Shown here piece by piece: positions 48,492-61,117 of a stretch of 64,000 nucleotides of DNA. The stretch covers positions 62,001 through 126,000 of the forward strand of contig JBLWGC010000194.1 in NCBI GenBank assembly GCA_048772705.1, in the 5' to 3' direction. The first letter of the stretch is position 1, and every line of letters begins with the position of its first letter. This stretch comes from Leidyana gryllorum EB-2025a. Its lineage: Eukaryota; Apicomplexa. The notes under the pieces are model-generated. The model did not search any database. It was not told where the DNA came from and worked only from the letters and a program-made list of their open reading frames with translations. Position numbers and translations under genes: made by a program.

Positions 48492-50346
48492 ATGCTGGTG
48501 CGTCTGGAGGACTTACATGATTGTCTCAAACTGATATATGACAATTTGAATAACAGACCAGTTGTGGCTCTGCAACAAAGTGACGTTCTCGCTCTTGTCG
48601 CACCCTCATGTTTCGGGGAGTTCTTCTCCACCATCCACAAGGAGATTGACCTCCTCTCGGGCAAGCCATCTGTAAGGCTTGAATCAGAGCATTTCGGTTG
48701 GTCAGCTCTCACTTTCAGAAGTCCTACACTTCCCCAAGCGATGCACTGTCGAGAATTAACGAGATGCAATATGACTTCTGGCCCCACAGTAAACCAGAAT
48801 CCCTCGACAGCTTCAATAAGATCCCTATTGAGACTCGGGGACAGCTCATATGTAAGTCGAGTCGCTCTCAAATCTACAGGAGACGTCAACTTTAGATGAC
48901 TCCCTCATCGACTTGTTGGCCGTGCGACTAGAAACCAAACAGTCGGGGCGGCGCAGTGCTTGGGTTGTACCTGAAAGCGAAGCACTGGAGGTAGGTCACC
49001 TGTGCAGCAGTCTCGCAACCGCAACCTTTGCAGTCTGAACGTTGGGCCTGTGTCCAACGGAAGGTGGCGTCTCTGGCCAAGGCACTGGGGGTCTCACAGG
49101 CCCCTCCTCGGATTACGTCGGTTGCCAAGTTGGAGGAGTTCCTCATCCAACTCATGCCCAAGGTGAGCGTTTTAAAGCCCGCCCGGTGCTCGATTCGCAC
49201 ACGCTAACAGATGGAGGAAGCCTGGCCGAAAGTCAAGCCGAAGAGCGGGAAAGGCTTCCCTCACCTGCTGATAGGGAAATGGAACAAGAACGATGCTGAA
49301 GCCCGGGAATGGATTGCATTGGTTGATCGACTGGACGCAGAGTATGTATCGCGTAAAAATGTGATGCTGACGCGATTGAATGTCACTACGCAAGCGTTCA
49401 TGTGGTCCGACAGAGCTCGAGTAAGTTTCGGTGCGCGCACATAAGCTTATGGACGATCGTCACAGGGACACTTTGACGACTTTTGTGGCGACCTGGCAGG
49501 CGTGCTGGCATGGAGCGAGGGGATCAACAGACGGAGAGGTGTCACTTGCTACGAAGTGCTATCAGCAGATAAGTATGTCGCACACTTCTCAAGTTTGCTC
49601 CTCCCATTCAATTCTAATCCTCGCAGGCGACTTTTGGCACCAAAGAAGATATCGGAACTGTACATTCCGTCTCCGTTGAAGAAAATTCAAGTGGGCGAGG
49701 TTCCCAATCGCGGAGGTGTCCCCGAAGGTTTCGCTGTTCAAGATGTCACCAAAGATGTTCACAAGGCGAATGTGGCACTGCAGCAGAAGGATCAACCGCG
49801 ACGACCCCCTCCCAATGCAGCCCCGGCTCCCGCTGCGGCCAGTGGCGGGTAAGGCACCCTATCTTTGATCAAAATTGTTCCAGACGCCCGGCCCCCGGGG
49901 GCTCTACACAATGGATCGGAAGCAGTGCTGCTGCAGCAGAGCCGAAACGTGCCAACACTTGGAAGAGGAGTGGACCAGCAGCCGCTGCTGCGTCTCAGAC
50001 CGCACGGACCAACGGAGGGGTGTACACAGGCGCTCAGGGAAGCTACTCTGGGAACGGTCGAAGACGGTTCCCGGCAGGGGCTTTCGATCCCACATTGGAC
50101 CAATGTCAAACCTCCCCAACGGGCGGGCAGCGAAACGCGGCCGCTTCGCCGACGGGAAGCGGGGGTCGCACAGTTTTTGTGGACCATTCTGTGCCATCGC
50201 CTCGTCAGCAGGGTGAGTGACACATTTCGTCGATGAACTGTTGAGCAACGGGTATCTTTGCTTTGATAGGAGGCGGTAACTGGGGAGGCCGGCCCCAAGA
50301 CGCTAATCCGTACTCAAATTGGAATCCTCGCCAAGTATACCATTAG
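48492..50346 (+). CDS. FAM98 family protein (tRNA-ligase complex / RNA-binding type)
   Basis: Nine exons: 48492-48671, 48719-48851, 48896-48990, 49034-49162, 49211-49420, 49466-49572, 49627-49848, 49884-50212 and 50270-50346; introns are 35-57 nt and in frame; 493 residues. FAM98 proteins in animals are subunits of the RTCB-DDX1 tRNA-splicing ligase complex. Diagnostic match: YVSRKNVMLTRLNVTTQAFM then WSDRAR, and VPNRGGVPEG, both close to animal FAM98A. Upstream LAKALGVSQAPPRIT also fits. The C-terminal 150 residues are low-complexity Gly/Ala/Pro/Gln with a terminal GGGNWGGRP, in the place of the Gly-rich tail of FAM98A. No other ligase-complex gene is in the window. The 54-nt intron 49573-49626 has no stop and could be retained. 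Confidence 0.85.
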
Positions 50347-50426
50347 AGAGTGCTTTTTGGTGCACCTATAAATCCTGACAGTGAATATTTTGTATATAAA
50401 CAGAGATCGATCAATCCGTAATTACA

Positions 50427-51157
50427 ATGCCCGTCAGCAACATTGTTTGCCCATCCGATGAGAAAGAGGTGTCCCCCCAAGGGCAGTTGAAGAGCTCTCC
50501 CACTTTATTTGAACTGAGACCGACGATTCCATCCCATACTCTGACTCTCAGTGATGCCACTGAGATTATTGTGAGTCCGATGGAGCCGGCGGACTACCCG
50601 GCTGTGAGGGCTCTGATGCCGAGTAAGTGTTACGAGTCTGAGTGGTGAATGATTCACATTCATTCTCGGCAGAGGTGTCGCGATGTTCGGAAGTATTCGA
50701 CAACGATGCGGTGTTCCAAATGCTCAACTTACCAACATTGTGAGTGGGAGGAGAAGTGTTTCTGACTGTTTGAGTTGCATTGATTATCAGTTTCCCCTTT
50801 GTGGGTAAATTGAACGATGGGACGGTCGTTTGCTACGCCGAGCTGCATCGATTGGCTCACTTAGGACGAGGGTTCGATGGTCGACTTGAGAAGGTGTTGG
50901 TTGTGGAAGAAATGAGGGGCAAGAAGGTGGCTCAAATCTTCTGTGAATATCTGATCAATTTGGTGAGCCCCATTTTTGTTGACGACGGCGGCAAGGAGAC
51001 TATCTATGACTGACTTTTTCATATCAATCTTCAGGCTCGGACCAAATATCAGTGCGGACGCCTGGACCTGACGGTGGAGAAGCCGGACGCGAAGAAAGTG
51101 TACGGTAATCTTGGATTCAATCATGTCGATACGGAGGTCTGGAGACTTATGCTATAA
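50427..51157 (+). CDS. GNA1: Glucosamine 6-phosphate N-acetyltransferase (GNA1)
   Basis: Exons 50427-50622, 50673-50739, 50791-50962 and 51035-51157 (introns 50, 51 and 72 nt), 185 residues, the usual size. It transfers acetyl from acetyl-CoA to glucosamine 6-phosphate on the route to UDP-GlcNAc, which feeds protein glycosylation and GPI anchors. GNAT-fold markers: an N-terminal strand IIVSPMEPADYPAVRALMP, GRLEKVLVVEEMRGKKVA (acetyl-CoA pyrophosphate loop, RGKK), LARTKYQCGRLDLTVE (the family GCYK..LD position) and VYGNLGF (the FYekcGF motif). The frame and all splice phases agree. It starts 80 bp after the FAM98 stop on the same strand. Confidence 0.9.
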
Positions 51158-51258
51158 GTGGGACAGAGTGTCTACACATTCACACTCCAGGAACAGGTCG
51201 AAGCATTTGAACCTCCACAGCTTGGTGCCTTTTTGCGAATTCGTGGTTACACTCCACT

Positions 51259-51761
51259 TCAACTCGGAATGAAAGCTAATGAGTGCAGATGCTCTATAGT
51301 TGTCCGGGTGGTGTCCAGCACCGCCGTGATAGGGTTCTCTGGCTCGTTTTGAAAGCTGGTGTTATGCATAGCCTCGAGAACACCGAAGAGCGCCCTCTGG
51401 AGTCCCATCCGCTGGTCAGCACTGACAGCATTTGCCATCTCTTGGCTCAGTGCGTAGGACACTCCCCCAGCGACTGCAGTCAGATATCCTGCCAAAGTGT
51501 CAATCATCACTGTCATGGCAAAGCACGCGCTCAAGACCACCTGATGAGAGGAAAGCGATGATAGACAGACAAAGTCAGTGAATAATGAGCTGTCCGTACC
51601 TCTTGCCACTTCTCTTTGAAAGGGTCATCTCGATGGGAAGGTCGACACTTCAGTAAGGTGGCGAGATGTTCAGCATTTATAAGGATGCTGGCTATGAGGT
51701 CAGGAATGCGTTGATTGCGACAGTTTCTCACAAAGCCATCCCGTGTGACAGTGATACTCAT
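51259..51761 (-). CDS. Small hypothetical protein
   Basis: Exons 51600-51761 and 51259-51540 with a 59-nt intron (GTACGG...CATCAG), 147 residues. The N-terminal half is hydrophilic with Leu-rich helices (IPDLIASILINAEHLATLL). A hydrophobic stretch (VVLSACFAMTVMIDTLAGYL) after the splice could be a buried helix or a weak TM. I recognise no family. Its ATG is only 20 bp downstream of the stop of the large helical-protein gene on the same strand. It converges with GNA1, 101 bp between stops. Confidence 0.55.
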
Positions 51762-51781
51762 TTTCTAGCTTTTTTTGTTTC

Positions 51782-54700
51782 TTAGATAGAAGGTATGTGA
51801 GTCAACAATTGCGGCTCCAATTCTGCAACAATCCCTTTTGTGTCACTCACTTTTGTTGTACACTTACTCAGACATCTCAGGATAATTATCGTCAGTTGTT
51901 GCCGCGATAATTCAGTATCATCCAAACAATCGTTCCGAACATCCAGCCCAGAATCCAACCACTGTGTCGGGACGGCAATATTGAAGTCGGGGCCGTGAGC
52001 AGCCATCGCGCGATACTGTTCATTGCGAACGGACGTCACGAGCTTCAGCAGAGCGGAGAGTCTATCAAAGATCTCAGACCCCTGCACCCGAGGACGGTGC
52101 ACAATCCGATCCGCTTGATAGTCTTCAGGCCCAAGCAACACGGACAACAGTTTATGTACCACCAAAACGTACCAGCCAGCAGCGTCAAGAAGTGTACGCA
52201 GAGCTGCTGTCTCAGCTTTAGATGGACCACTCGGAGACATTGACACCGTTTTTGCTGCCACCTTGGTCTTGAGCAGGGATGGCTGCCCCTTTCGAATCTT
52301 GGGCAGCTCACTCTCCTCATGAGCGATGGCCTCTTCCAATGCCTCTTCCACTGCTTTCCACTGAGACGCTTCCCGCAAGGCATCCCCGCCGACCACCATC
52401 ACCGGTTCATTCTCGGCGCGCTTGTCCTCGGGTCTCATAGCTCGCTCCTGTTTGCTTCCTTGACCATTGTTGAAGTGTGCCAATGTCTCCTGAAGGAGTC
52501 TCCATGCGGAGATCTCCAAAACCCACAGCCATTCGGACTGACACGTCGCATATACGAGCTGCTTGTGGAAGGAGCTCATAGGGGCGTCTTCAAGCACTGT
52601 CTGGAAGTCCAGCTTGACGGGAAGAGGGCCATCGTGGAGAGTGATATATAAAGACCGGAACACAACTTGAACGGACCGCAGTTTATCCTCAGCAACCAGT
52701 ATAACAGAAGCATTGGGCTTCATCTCAACTGGTGACGAGAACTCGCTCCACACGAACTGATGCTCAATAGTTTGGCGGCCAACAATCCAGCCGTCAATTC
52801 CGCAGCATCGGAGAAGCAGCATGTGGCATCGGAACGCCAACAGTTTGGCTTTGAGCAGATCGGCGGGTCTGATCCTTTCAGTGAGCTCCAATACCCTTAC
52901 GACCGTCCGCAAATTGGTGGTGAGACTCGTTCTCAAAAGATGAATCTCATCATCTTTGAGCAGGAATTGGGTACTCAACACACCATTCACCAGAGACAAC
53001 GCACACATGAGACGACTCCGTCTCAAATTGCCCCAGCGACCAAACACTGTTCCATCCGTTGACTGGAGATCTTTCAATATATTCTCCGCCCACGTGAACA
53101 ATTTCACCGCTGTGGCCGGGGCCCGCTTCCCTTCAAGTGCCTGCAACATTTGGGTCTGAGAGAAACAATGAGAGCGTTAGTGAAATTGAGGCGGTGAACA
53201 AACTGACCTGTAATGGCGAGTTGAAGGCCGGAAGGTCCCAAATCGCCACGTCCAGAGCCTCTGTGGTCGAGTCCCACGCTTTGAGGCTTCGCTTCACCAG
53301 ATACCGGTCGTACTCTGTCGCGGTATACATCAAACAATCGAGAGTCGCCGACAGTCTCTCAGCATGGCGCAGTGACGAGGCAGCGGCACCAGCGCTGGTG
53401 AAGTCCGAATTGCACATCAAGAAGTCGCTGCTGTGACGAGCCAGACGTCCAGCGTCGCATGCCAAGGCACATATGGCCACGACATGAGTCCGTGACAGAG
53501 GCAGCTCGCCATTCTCCTCGTCTTCCGAGTCGTTCTTTAACACACTCATACTCCGTTGCAGCATCAGCTGGATCAGGTCACACCATAAGAGTGCCCATCC
53601 AATTGCCAAATTTGCCCTGAGCAGTCCTTCGCGAGTGACTGGAACGTCTTGACCTAAAATCTCCCGCATCTTAACATCTATTGGGGCCACAAACTCGTCG
53701 CAGAACTTTCCCAGCTGAGTCATCGGGTCCTACAGGCGGCAAAGAGAGGTGTGCGACGGGGAAATGAGAAAAGAGGTTCGCTCACCTGGATGAGCGATTG
53801 GCGTATAGACTCGAGCACAATTTTGGCAGCGGCTATGTACAAAGCAAAAGCCGACTCTTGAAAGTCGTAGATAATGTCTGGAGCTCTTGTGGCTGCCGTC
53901 AAGGACATTGTTTCCAGACATCGTTCGACAGCTACCAGAAACTTTGGTAAGCCACCAGGCGCTGGTGTAGCGAAACTTCTGGCCAGTTTGATAGCGGTGG
54001 CTTGAGATGCTTTCACACGGGCGTCCGCGAATAGAGCCCATCTCTTCGTTCGATCCTTTTTGGATGCCAAGCACAAACCACACTCGAAGTCATCGTTCAG
54101 ATCCACGAGTTTGGCGGAGAATTCCGCTTGCAGCAGTTGGCATTGAGATGCGTACCAGTCGAGCAAACACCTGTGCACAGCGTCCGAGTCGGCAGGACTC
54201 AGCTCCATCGTGATGACTTCACTGATGTCCGTGTTTCTCCTGGGAGCAATGGCAACGAGAATGGGCCGAATAGCCGGCCGCTTGTAGAGGGCTGCCAGAC
54301 ACTCGGCGGCGTAAATGCTCTCCTCGATGATTGGTGTGAGATAGGCGGCAAACTCGGCGTCGCCAGAGGGTCCGCTGGCCAGCCCAATGGGGATTGACAG
54401 CGCATTAGCGGCAGCCAAGGCCGCTGAGTTTTTAACTTTGGCCAATGACTCTGTGCGCAATTCCAGTACTTTGATACTTGCCAACCCAAAGAGCGTTCTA
54501 AGGACTCTTATGCACGGTGGCGCATCGTCCCAATTGTTCTCAACAGCTGAGAAGGATCTGCCAGCCGCCACATGCGAGACGTCCCTCAGTATTATACTCT
54601 GGCGATTGGTCACCATCCCTAACAGCACTTCACCGGGTGATATCTCCTGAACCTTTGGGGGATACAGTTGTGCCCGCAGTGCCCGCGGCTGGAGCGAGTT

Positions 54701-57700
54701 GGCCAAAAAGTCAAGGATCTGGCGACGAGGGGCACGCCGGTTGGGATCATCTCTCGCTACACACGGGGGCTTGTCTGTCAAGGCCGGCGTATGACGGGTC
54801 ACATGGGGACATTTCTGAAATTAAAAGAAAGAGTGATCTCCACAGAGTCTTTCTAAGAAAGACTTACCAAACGACTGGCTTCTTCCTGCCAGACATAGGA
54901 GGCTGAAACGGTAGTTGATGGGGGCATAGTCTTGGGTGGGACATCAAAGTGGGTAACCACTGTCTCTTCGAAAGCCCCGTGTAGAGAAATCGGAGTGAGA
55001 GCATTCAGCTGGAAGAGACGCCATAGTGCCGGTCCCTGAGTTTTCGGGGGGCGCCGAGCGGCTGATTCTTCCCACCTGCTGCGTGTGCTCGGGTCCAGAA
55101 CATCACAAGGCATCGACACCTTTGGCAACCAGCCACTGCTGCGCAACATATCCGGATCTTCGACCACTTGTGCCGCCTCGTCAGAGAGCCATTTGGCGAA
55201 TAGCCGCTGCACTGACTCACAGACGTCCTGGTGATCCTGTAGAGCGCGAGACACGTCATCTCCACACTTGGCCGAAACCACACAAAAGATGGGTAGTAAT
55301 GCAGTTCGGGCTAACGCCGTCTCGGTGTGGGCGGCCATCTGATCGACCAACAGAACGATCAGCGGATCGACGTCGTCGGGCTCCACACTCCAGGTGAAAT
55401 CATCACCTCTCCGACACAACGCCACCGAGACGCCTCTGGCTGTCACCGCTGGCAGTCCCGGCAGCACGTCCACATAGATGCGGTCGACCGACGACCCCAC
55501 TCGAGATCTGTCTCGGTCCCTCCGTTCCCTCGGGAGCTCTGCCCACATTTGTGCAAAGACATCTTCGCGGAACAACAGGTGATACAAAGTACAGACAGCG
55601 GATTCGAAAGTTGACTTGATCACTCGGGTCTCCCAACTCTCCATACGAACGTCACCTCTGAGCAGCCGGCAGGCTCTCCTGAGGGAGACATAGAGAACTT
55701 GGAACCACGGCGATGTATCCGACAACAAATGAGACGCGAGATAGACTTGAGCCTCTTTCCAATTGGGTATCTCGTTCACGTCGGCAGTCAGTACCGTCGT
55801 GGCAAAATCACAGAGGAGAGACGCGAGCCTCCAGCAGGAGAGACTGTATAATTGTGGTGTACACAGCCAAATCAGCACTTCTCCTTCGATGAATCGGAAA
55901 AGCTGTTGCCAGCCGGGGATCATAGCTGAAGGAGCCCTCGGGAAGGGCGCTCGGACGCTCATTAACTCAAAAAGGGCGTGCGACTGCTCCGCAGCCAACA
56001 CGAGGCGACGGAAGCAGTGCAGTGTTGCACACAGGTAATCGGATCTGAGAGTGCGTGCAGACACTGCGCCCAAAGCCTGAGTGTGCTCAGATATGATGTA
56101 TACATCCAGACGTAGGTGAGCCAATCTTTGGAGGAACTGACGGACCACTGCGTCCCCACAACCGTCGGTCATAAATGTTGCCATCACAGACAATGCGGCC
56201 ACCTTTAAGCCGCTCAAACCCCGAACCCAACGTGCTCGCGTCTCAGTGTCTGCGTCAGACAGTCCACATTCTATGCCGAGCTTTTGTGAAAGCGCAGAGG
56301 AATCGGTGCCGAGGATGTTAAGAGCCATTGTACGAGTCTCGTTATTCGAGACCCAACACTCGTCGCCCACTTCGGCGGCCGGTGTCGTTGGGTCTGACAG
56401 CGGAGACACCAGGGCCGCCGCTGCCAGACACCGGAGGTATCCATCCCAGACAGAGACGGCGTAGGACGGATCTGCCCGACCGTTCATACTGAGGGCTTTC
56501 GCCAAATCACCCACCCCGGCGTCAGCGAATACCACCGAGCGACTGATGTGTTCATGGGGCAACTGGCTCAAGGGGCCTTCAACGTTTAGAAAGCGACTGG
56601 CCAATGTCAGCAACTCCTCTTCGCCCAGGAAGTACATAGTGGACGCTGTGAGATGGGCGATCGCAGCACAGGACGTCAGTCTCCTGATGCTGTTCTCCGC
56701 GGCGGGAAATTGGCTTGCGTTTGTGGGAACAGTTGGCATAAGGAGCTGTTGGGTAAGCGGAGCCACTCTCGAGAGGATTGAATGTGTGGTGGGGGCGGGA
56801 CCGGGCGGCGGCACTGCTCCTTCCTTGTAGGGCCATTGGCCCATCAAGAGAAGGATCAAATCCATCATGACCGGAGCGAGAGACGGCAGTCGACGTATGA
56901 GGGCATCGAACATCATCAGGGCTGGGGCCAGCACGGGACGTCGAACAGACTCGCCAGAGTATACCATCGCCTTCACCAAGCGCGCGTTGGCTTTGAGTCG
57001 TTCTTCGTCGGCTGTTCCATCAGACTCCAGGGCGGTGAGTCCTCGCAAAGCTCCGGTTGCACCAATATAGAAAGGACGGAAAGACCGAGCGTAGACTTGG
57101 AGAATGAGATTGTCGAGCGGTTCGAGAGGATCGCCGCGTTGCAAAAAGGTCTCCATTAAAAGGGGTAAGACATCCCACTTGCTGAGTCCGCAGGTGAAGA
57201 CGTCGTCGGCCACTCCGGACGGCTGGTCACTGTCACTTCGGATACCCACAGCGACCCATTGGACCAGCCGAGCCCATTGGTTCTCACTGCTGAGAGATTT
57301 AACAATCTCACTCGCCTGCAGATGCGGGGGAGCAGTGGCGAGTACACATGGGCGGTTGAGAATTGGCAGATCCATATTGATATCAACACGCAGGCGCGCC
57401 AGTTCGTTATCCATGGTGGCAACGAGTATATGGGCAACGAAGGGGGTGAGCTCGAAGAGAGGAACAGTGTAGGTTTGCTCGAAGAGATTCTGCTCGACGA
57501 ACAAATCAAACTCGTTGACATTAATTCCCTTCTCTGCGCCGCGTACGCTTTTGGTATCCCAGCTTCTGTGCGCGACGATGTTCGGGCACAGTAAGGCCAA
57601 ATATACAAAGTCAGTGATGTCTTCGGGGAGGTGGCAAGTGCTGCAGCTGGCGAGCAGTATAGTAACGAGGTCTTTGACTCGTCGAAGGCAGGCCTCATGT

Positions 57701-58608
57701 GACAGCTTGAAGAAGGGGGCCAGATCCGATAACAAGAGCGGGCAATAGGAGGGGACGCCCGTTAAGGCAATACCGACTCGTTGCAGGTTACTAGTGTACA
57801 GTGCTAATCGTTGTTGCAGAATCTCTCGGTACCTCATATGCTCGCGGATCTCTTCCATGGCCAACATGAGTTCGGCGCATGTTTTTCGAATGAGATCCTT
57901 TTGGACCCACCGCACTGTGAGCGCTCGAACTTCGCGGATCTTCCTTTCCTGATCCACTTCTTCAATCAATGAGGACCGATATACACTCGTGGCTGCCTCG
58001 ACCGAAATATCGATCAAACAACGGAGTTGATACTTTCTGTTGCGATGGAAAGTCTTGACACATTCTGTCAAAACCTCGAAAGGCCATGTGGCTTCCATAA
58101 AACTTGATCCCGGCTGTGGTTGTTGTTGCGAAGGGTTCATTAACTTCTCGAGGACGTGGACCACCGCCTTTCGCAAACTTGGGAGACTCTGCTGGCGTTG
58201 AGACACGTCGATCAGCAGATGGCAGGCTGCAACTTGGTCTATGCTCAAAACCAAGGAGAGCATATCAACCCACAACGAGAAGCAGTGAGTTGGTAATTGT
58301 GGTGTCCATCCGGCATCCGCCTCCGAGTGCTCTCCGATGAAGGCTTTGACAAACTCGGGTGCATATTTCTGTGCTTCTTCCAGGATAGTGGGGCATGGAA
58401 CGCCCGTGTATTGAGGGCTTACACCTGCTCCCTGAGACACTATGGATAACAGCTGGTCTTCCACCTTCAAGATTCGGGCCGCGGGTTCACTCCATTCGCT
58501 CTCAGATGCGTCCCAGGCCTGCTCCAACAGCGCCTTTACGTCGGCCGTGTAGACCTTGAACGCATCCATCGAAAAAAGCAAGACACCTTTTTGCACACCC
58601 CCACTCAT
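51782..58608 (-). CDS. 2,221-residue helical protein; possible Nup205/Nup188-type nucleoporin
   Basis: Exons 54868-58608, 53786-54814, 53208-53729 and 51782-53155; three 52-56 nt introns, all phase 0, join them. The first Met is at 58608; a second in-frame Met at codon 14 (58569) is possible. The product is soluble, almost wholly alpha-helical by eye, Leu/Ala-rich, with no TM, no catalytic motif and no recognised repeat. Length and all-helical character fit the large inner-ring scaffold nucleoporins Nup192/Nup205 and Nup188, and a gp210 gene lies 2.5 kb away. But I cannot point to a diagnostic motif, so other large helical-solenoid proteins remain possible. The gene model is firm; the identity is a guess. 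Confidence 0.6.
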
Positions 58609-58753
58609 ACATCATCACACATCCACCACTCCCCACGATCTGGGTACAATCCTCACTGACTTGTTGATGAACTTATAACGAGTCATGGCTGATAAGTCGT
58701 GTTTTTCACATATTAGAAGGTACTTTGTTAGCACAGGTGTCATGTACAAACGC

Positions 58754-59493
58754 TCAGTGTCTCGCTTTAGGGGACAACTGGAGCTTTGCGTAACGGTTCC
58801 GAGAAGCGGTCTCGTCAAAAGCCACACGAGGCCATCCAGCAGGCCACTTGCCAACGGCTTTGTAGATATCCTCCATCGTCACTGCCTTTTCTTCCCGACG
58901 CTCAGCAGTCACTTCCTCACTGGCCTGCGCGGCGCGGGCGGCCTTGTTTTGCTCTTTCTTGTGCTTCTTATCGGTCTTCACAACAGGACTCGCTGTGGCT
59001 TCCTGGGGTGGGGGACCGAGCTCGGGATAGAGACTGGGGTCGGTTATGTCGTGCATCTTGTTACGACGGATCAGAACAGGCACATCACCAGGCTTCGCTT
59101 TGGGGGCTGCCACAGGCGCAGCCTCACCTTCCTTCTTCTTGCTCTCCCACTTGAAGTTACCTCGACCTTTGTTTGAGGGCAAATCAATCTCGTCCTCATC
59201 CTCGGACTCTCCAGCGGGCCGCAGGATGGCGGGCCGGGCACCACTCACCTCTTCAACGAGCTCCTCCTCCTCACCTACTGTCCATTGCTCCAAGACCTGA
59301 GAGAAGACGGCTGTAAAGGGACACCTGAACCAACGCCCGCACTCACCTTTGGCTTTACCACATCGAGACTAACTGGAGAAGGAGTAGTACGTTCGTTTAT
59401 GTTTGTTGCACTCCTCTCCCCAGCAGCAGCCTGTCCCTGCTTCTCAACATGCTTCTCTTTGGTCTTCTTGAGGAAGGCGGTGAGTTTACTCAT
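58754..59493 (-). CDS. Hypothetical acidic/basic disordered protein
   Basis: Exons 59347-59493 and 58754-59296 with a 50-nt intron (GTGAGT...CTCAG), 229 residues. It begins with a Lys-rich helix (LTAFLKKTKEKHVEKQ). After the splice comes VLEQWTVGEEEELVEE, an acidic patch (GESEDEDEIDLP), a basic segment (NFKWESKKKEG) and a C-terminal helix (MEDIYKAVGKWPAGWPRVAF). This charged, largely disordered layout recalls small RNA- or translation-associated proteins such as CDV3, but similarity is too weak to name it. It lies 145 bp upstream of the large helical-protein gene, same strand. Confidence 0.6.
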
Positions 59494-59674
59494 TGAGGCG
59501 CCCTCAAAATTTTGCCTTCAGAATACAGAGGCGGAATTGACTTCACCATCCCGATGCACCTATGGTGTGATAGTACAGATCATTGATAGAGAGTATTTGC
59601 TGTAGTTAATTGCCCCCTGCTGCTGAAATCACTCGATCACCATTCCTACTTTCGAGTCCAAATTTTGAGCCAAA
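59494..59674. promoter_or_regulatory. Divergent promoter region
   Basis: 181 bp between the start codons of the minus-strand hypothetical gene and the plus-strand methionine aminopeptidase 2 gene. AT-rich around 59570-59605, with no firm motif. It must serve both transcripts. Confidence 0.4.
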
Positions 59675-61077
59675 ATGTCCAACCCACCAACTGAACAAGA
59701 CCGAGTTGACGGACCCGAAGAAACAGTCGAAACGGCCGCCACAGAGGTGAAGAAGAAGTCAAAGGGGAAGAAGCGCGGCAAGTTGGCCCCCGGCGTTAAT
59801 GAACTACCCGAAGTTCTCAATCCCGAAACTCGGAGACTCAAGCCATGGCCAGCTGTTAAGGAGAGTCGCCAAACCTGGCCCCCCACGATCCCAATTAACA
59901 AGTGCTACAACAAGGGCTCATTCCCTGTAGGCGAAGTGATGCCTCACCCCGGAGCCAATGGTGCGACCCGCATGACTGATGAGGAAAAAAGAGCCCTGGA
60001 CCGGGAGCGGGAAGTTGATTATGACGACATCCGACGCGCGGCTGAGGCACACAGGCAAACTCGCAAGTATGTCCAAGACTTCATCAAGCCCGGACTCACT
60101 ACGCTGGATGTGGTGCAACGACTGGAGGCAAAATCTAAGGAGCTCATTTCTGCGAATGGCTTGGAGGCCGGTTGGGCGTTCCCCACCGGCATTTCCATCA
60201 ACCACTGTGCAGCACACTACACGCCTAACTATGGCGAAGACGATGTAGTAATCAAGGTGAGCTCACAACATACTTTTGCACGCCTTGTTGATATATTGAA
60301 ATGCGCAGTACGATGACGTCTTGAAAATTGATTACGGTGTCCATGTTGGTGGACGACTGGTTGACTGCGCGTGGACAGTGGCCTTCAATGAGCGTTATGA
60401 CCCATTGTTAGCGGCAACGCAAGATGGAACCAACACTGGATTGAAGGAAGCGGGTATCGATGCTCGCTTTTCCGAAATCGGAGCGGCAATTGAAGAGGCT
60501 ATCAGCAGTTATGAAATTGAACTTGACGGGAAGGTGAGTCTACTGTCTCCAGTTCGGAGTGTCGCACACGCGTTTGAAACTGCAGACGTATCAAGTGAAG
60601 CCTATCAGCAATCTGAATGGTCACACGGTGGAGAAGTATCGCGTTCATGGCAACAAGTCGTTGCCCATCGTGGCGACCGATATTGAAGACCGGATGGAGG
60701 AGGGAGAAGTGTACGCCATCGAAACATTTGCTTCGACTGGTCGGGGGAAAGTGGACGACCAAGGCGCCTGCAGTCATTACATGCCGAGTGCTGAAGCGGT
60801 TGAGAATTTGGACAAATGCCGACCACGAGGGCAGGCTCGCGCCTTGTGGCAGGGTATACTTGCAAACTTTGGCACACTGGCTTTCTGCAGGAGATGGCTG
60901 GATGATGCTGGATTCCCCAAGCATCTGCTGAATCTGCGGAGCTTGGTGGAAGACGGATTAGTCAATTCTTATCCCCCTCTGGTCGACGTAAATGGATGCT
61001 ACACATCCCAGATGGAGCACACAGTGATACTGAGGCCAACCTGCAAAGAGGTGGTGACTCGCGGACCTGATTACTAA
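59675..61077 (+). CDS. MetAP2: Methionine aminopeptidase 2
   Basis: Exons 59675-60256, 60309-60533 and 60586-61077 (introns 52 nt each), 432 residues. It removes the initiator methionine from nascent proteins in the cytosol. All active-site residues are present: His181 (CAAHYTPN, substrate His), metal ligands Asp202 and Asp213 ([19 protein letters not shown]), His282 ([14 protein letters not shown]), Glu315 ([14 protein letters not shown]) and Glu413 ([15 protein letters not shown]). They match human His231, Asp251, Asp262, His331, Glu364 and Glu459. A basic N-terminal stretch ([11 protein letters not shown]) is the short counterpart of the poly-Lys block that distinguishes type 2 from type 1. 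Spliced junctions [13 protein letters not shown] and [10 protein letters not shown] agree with the family. Confidence 0.97.
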
Positions 61078-61117
61078 TTGATGCATGTGAAAGGACCCTA
61101 AAAAAAGTCAGTAGTCA

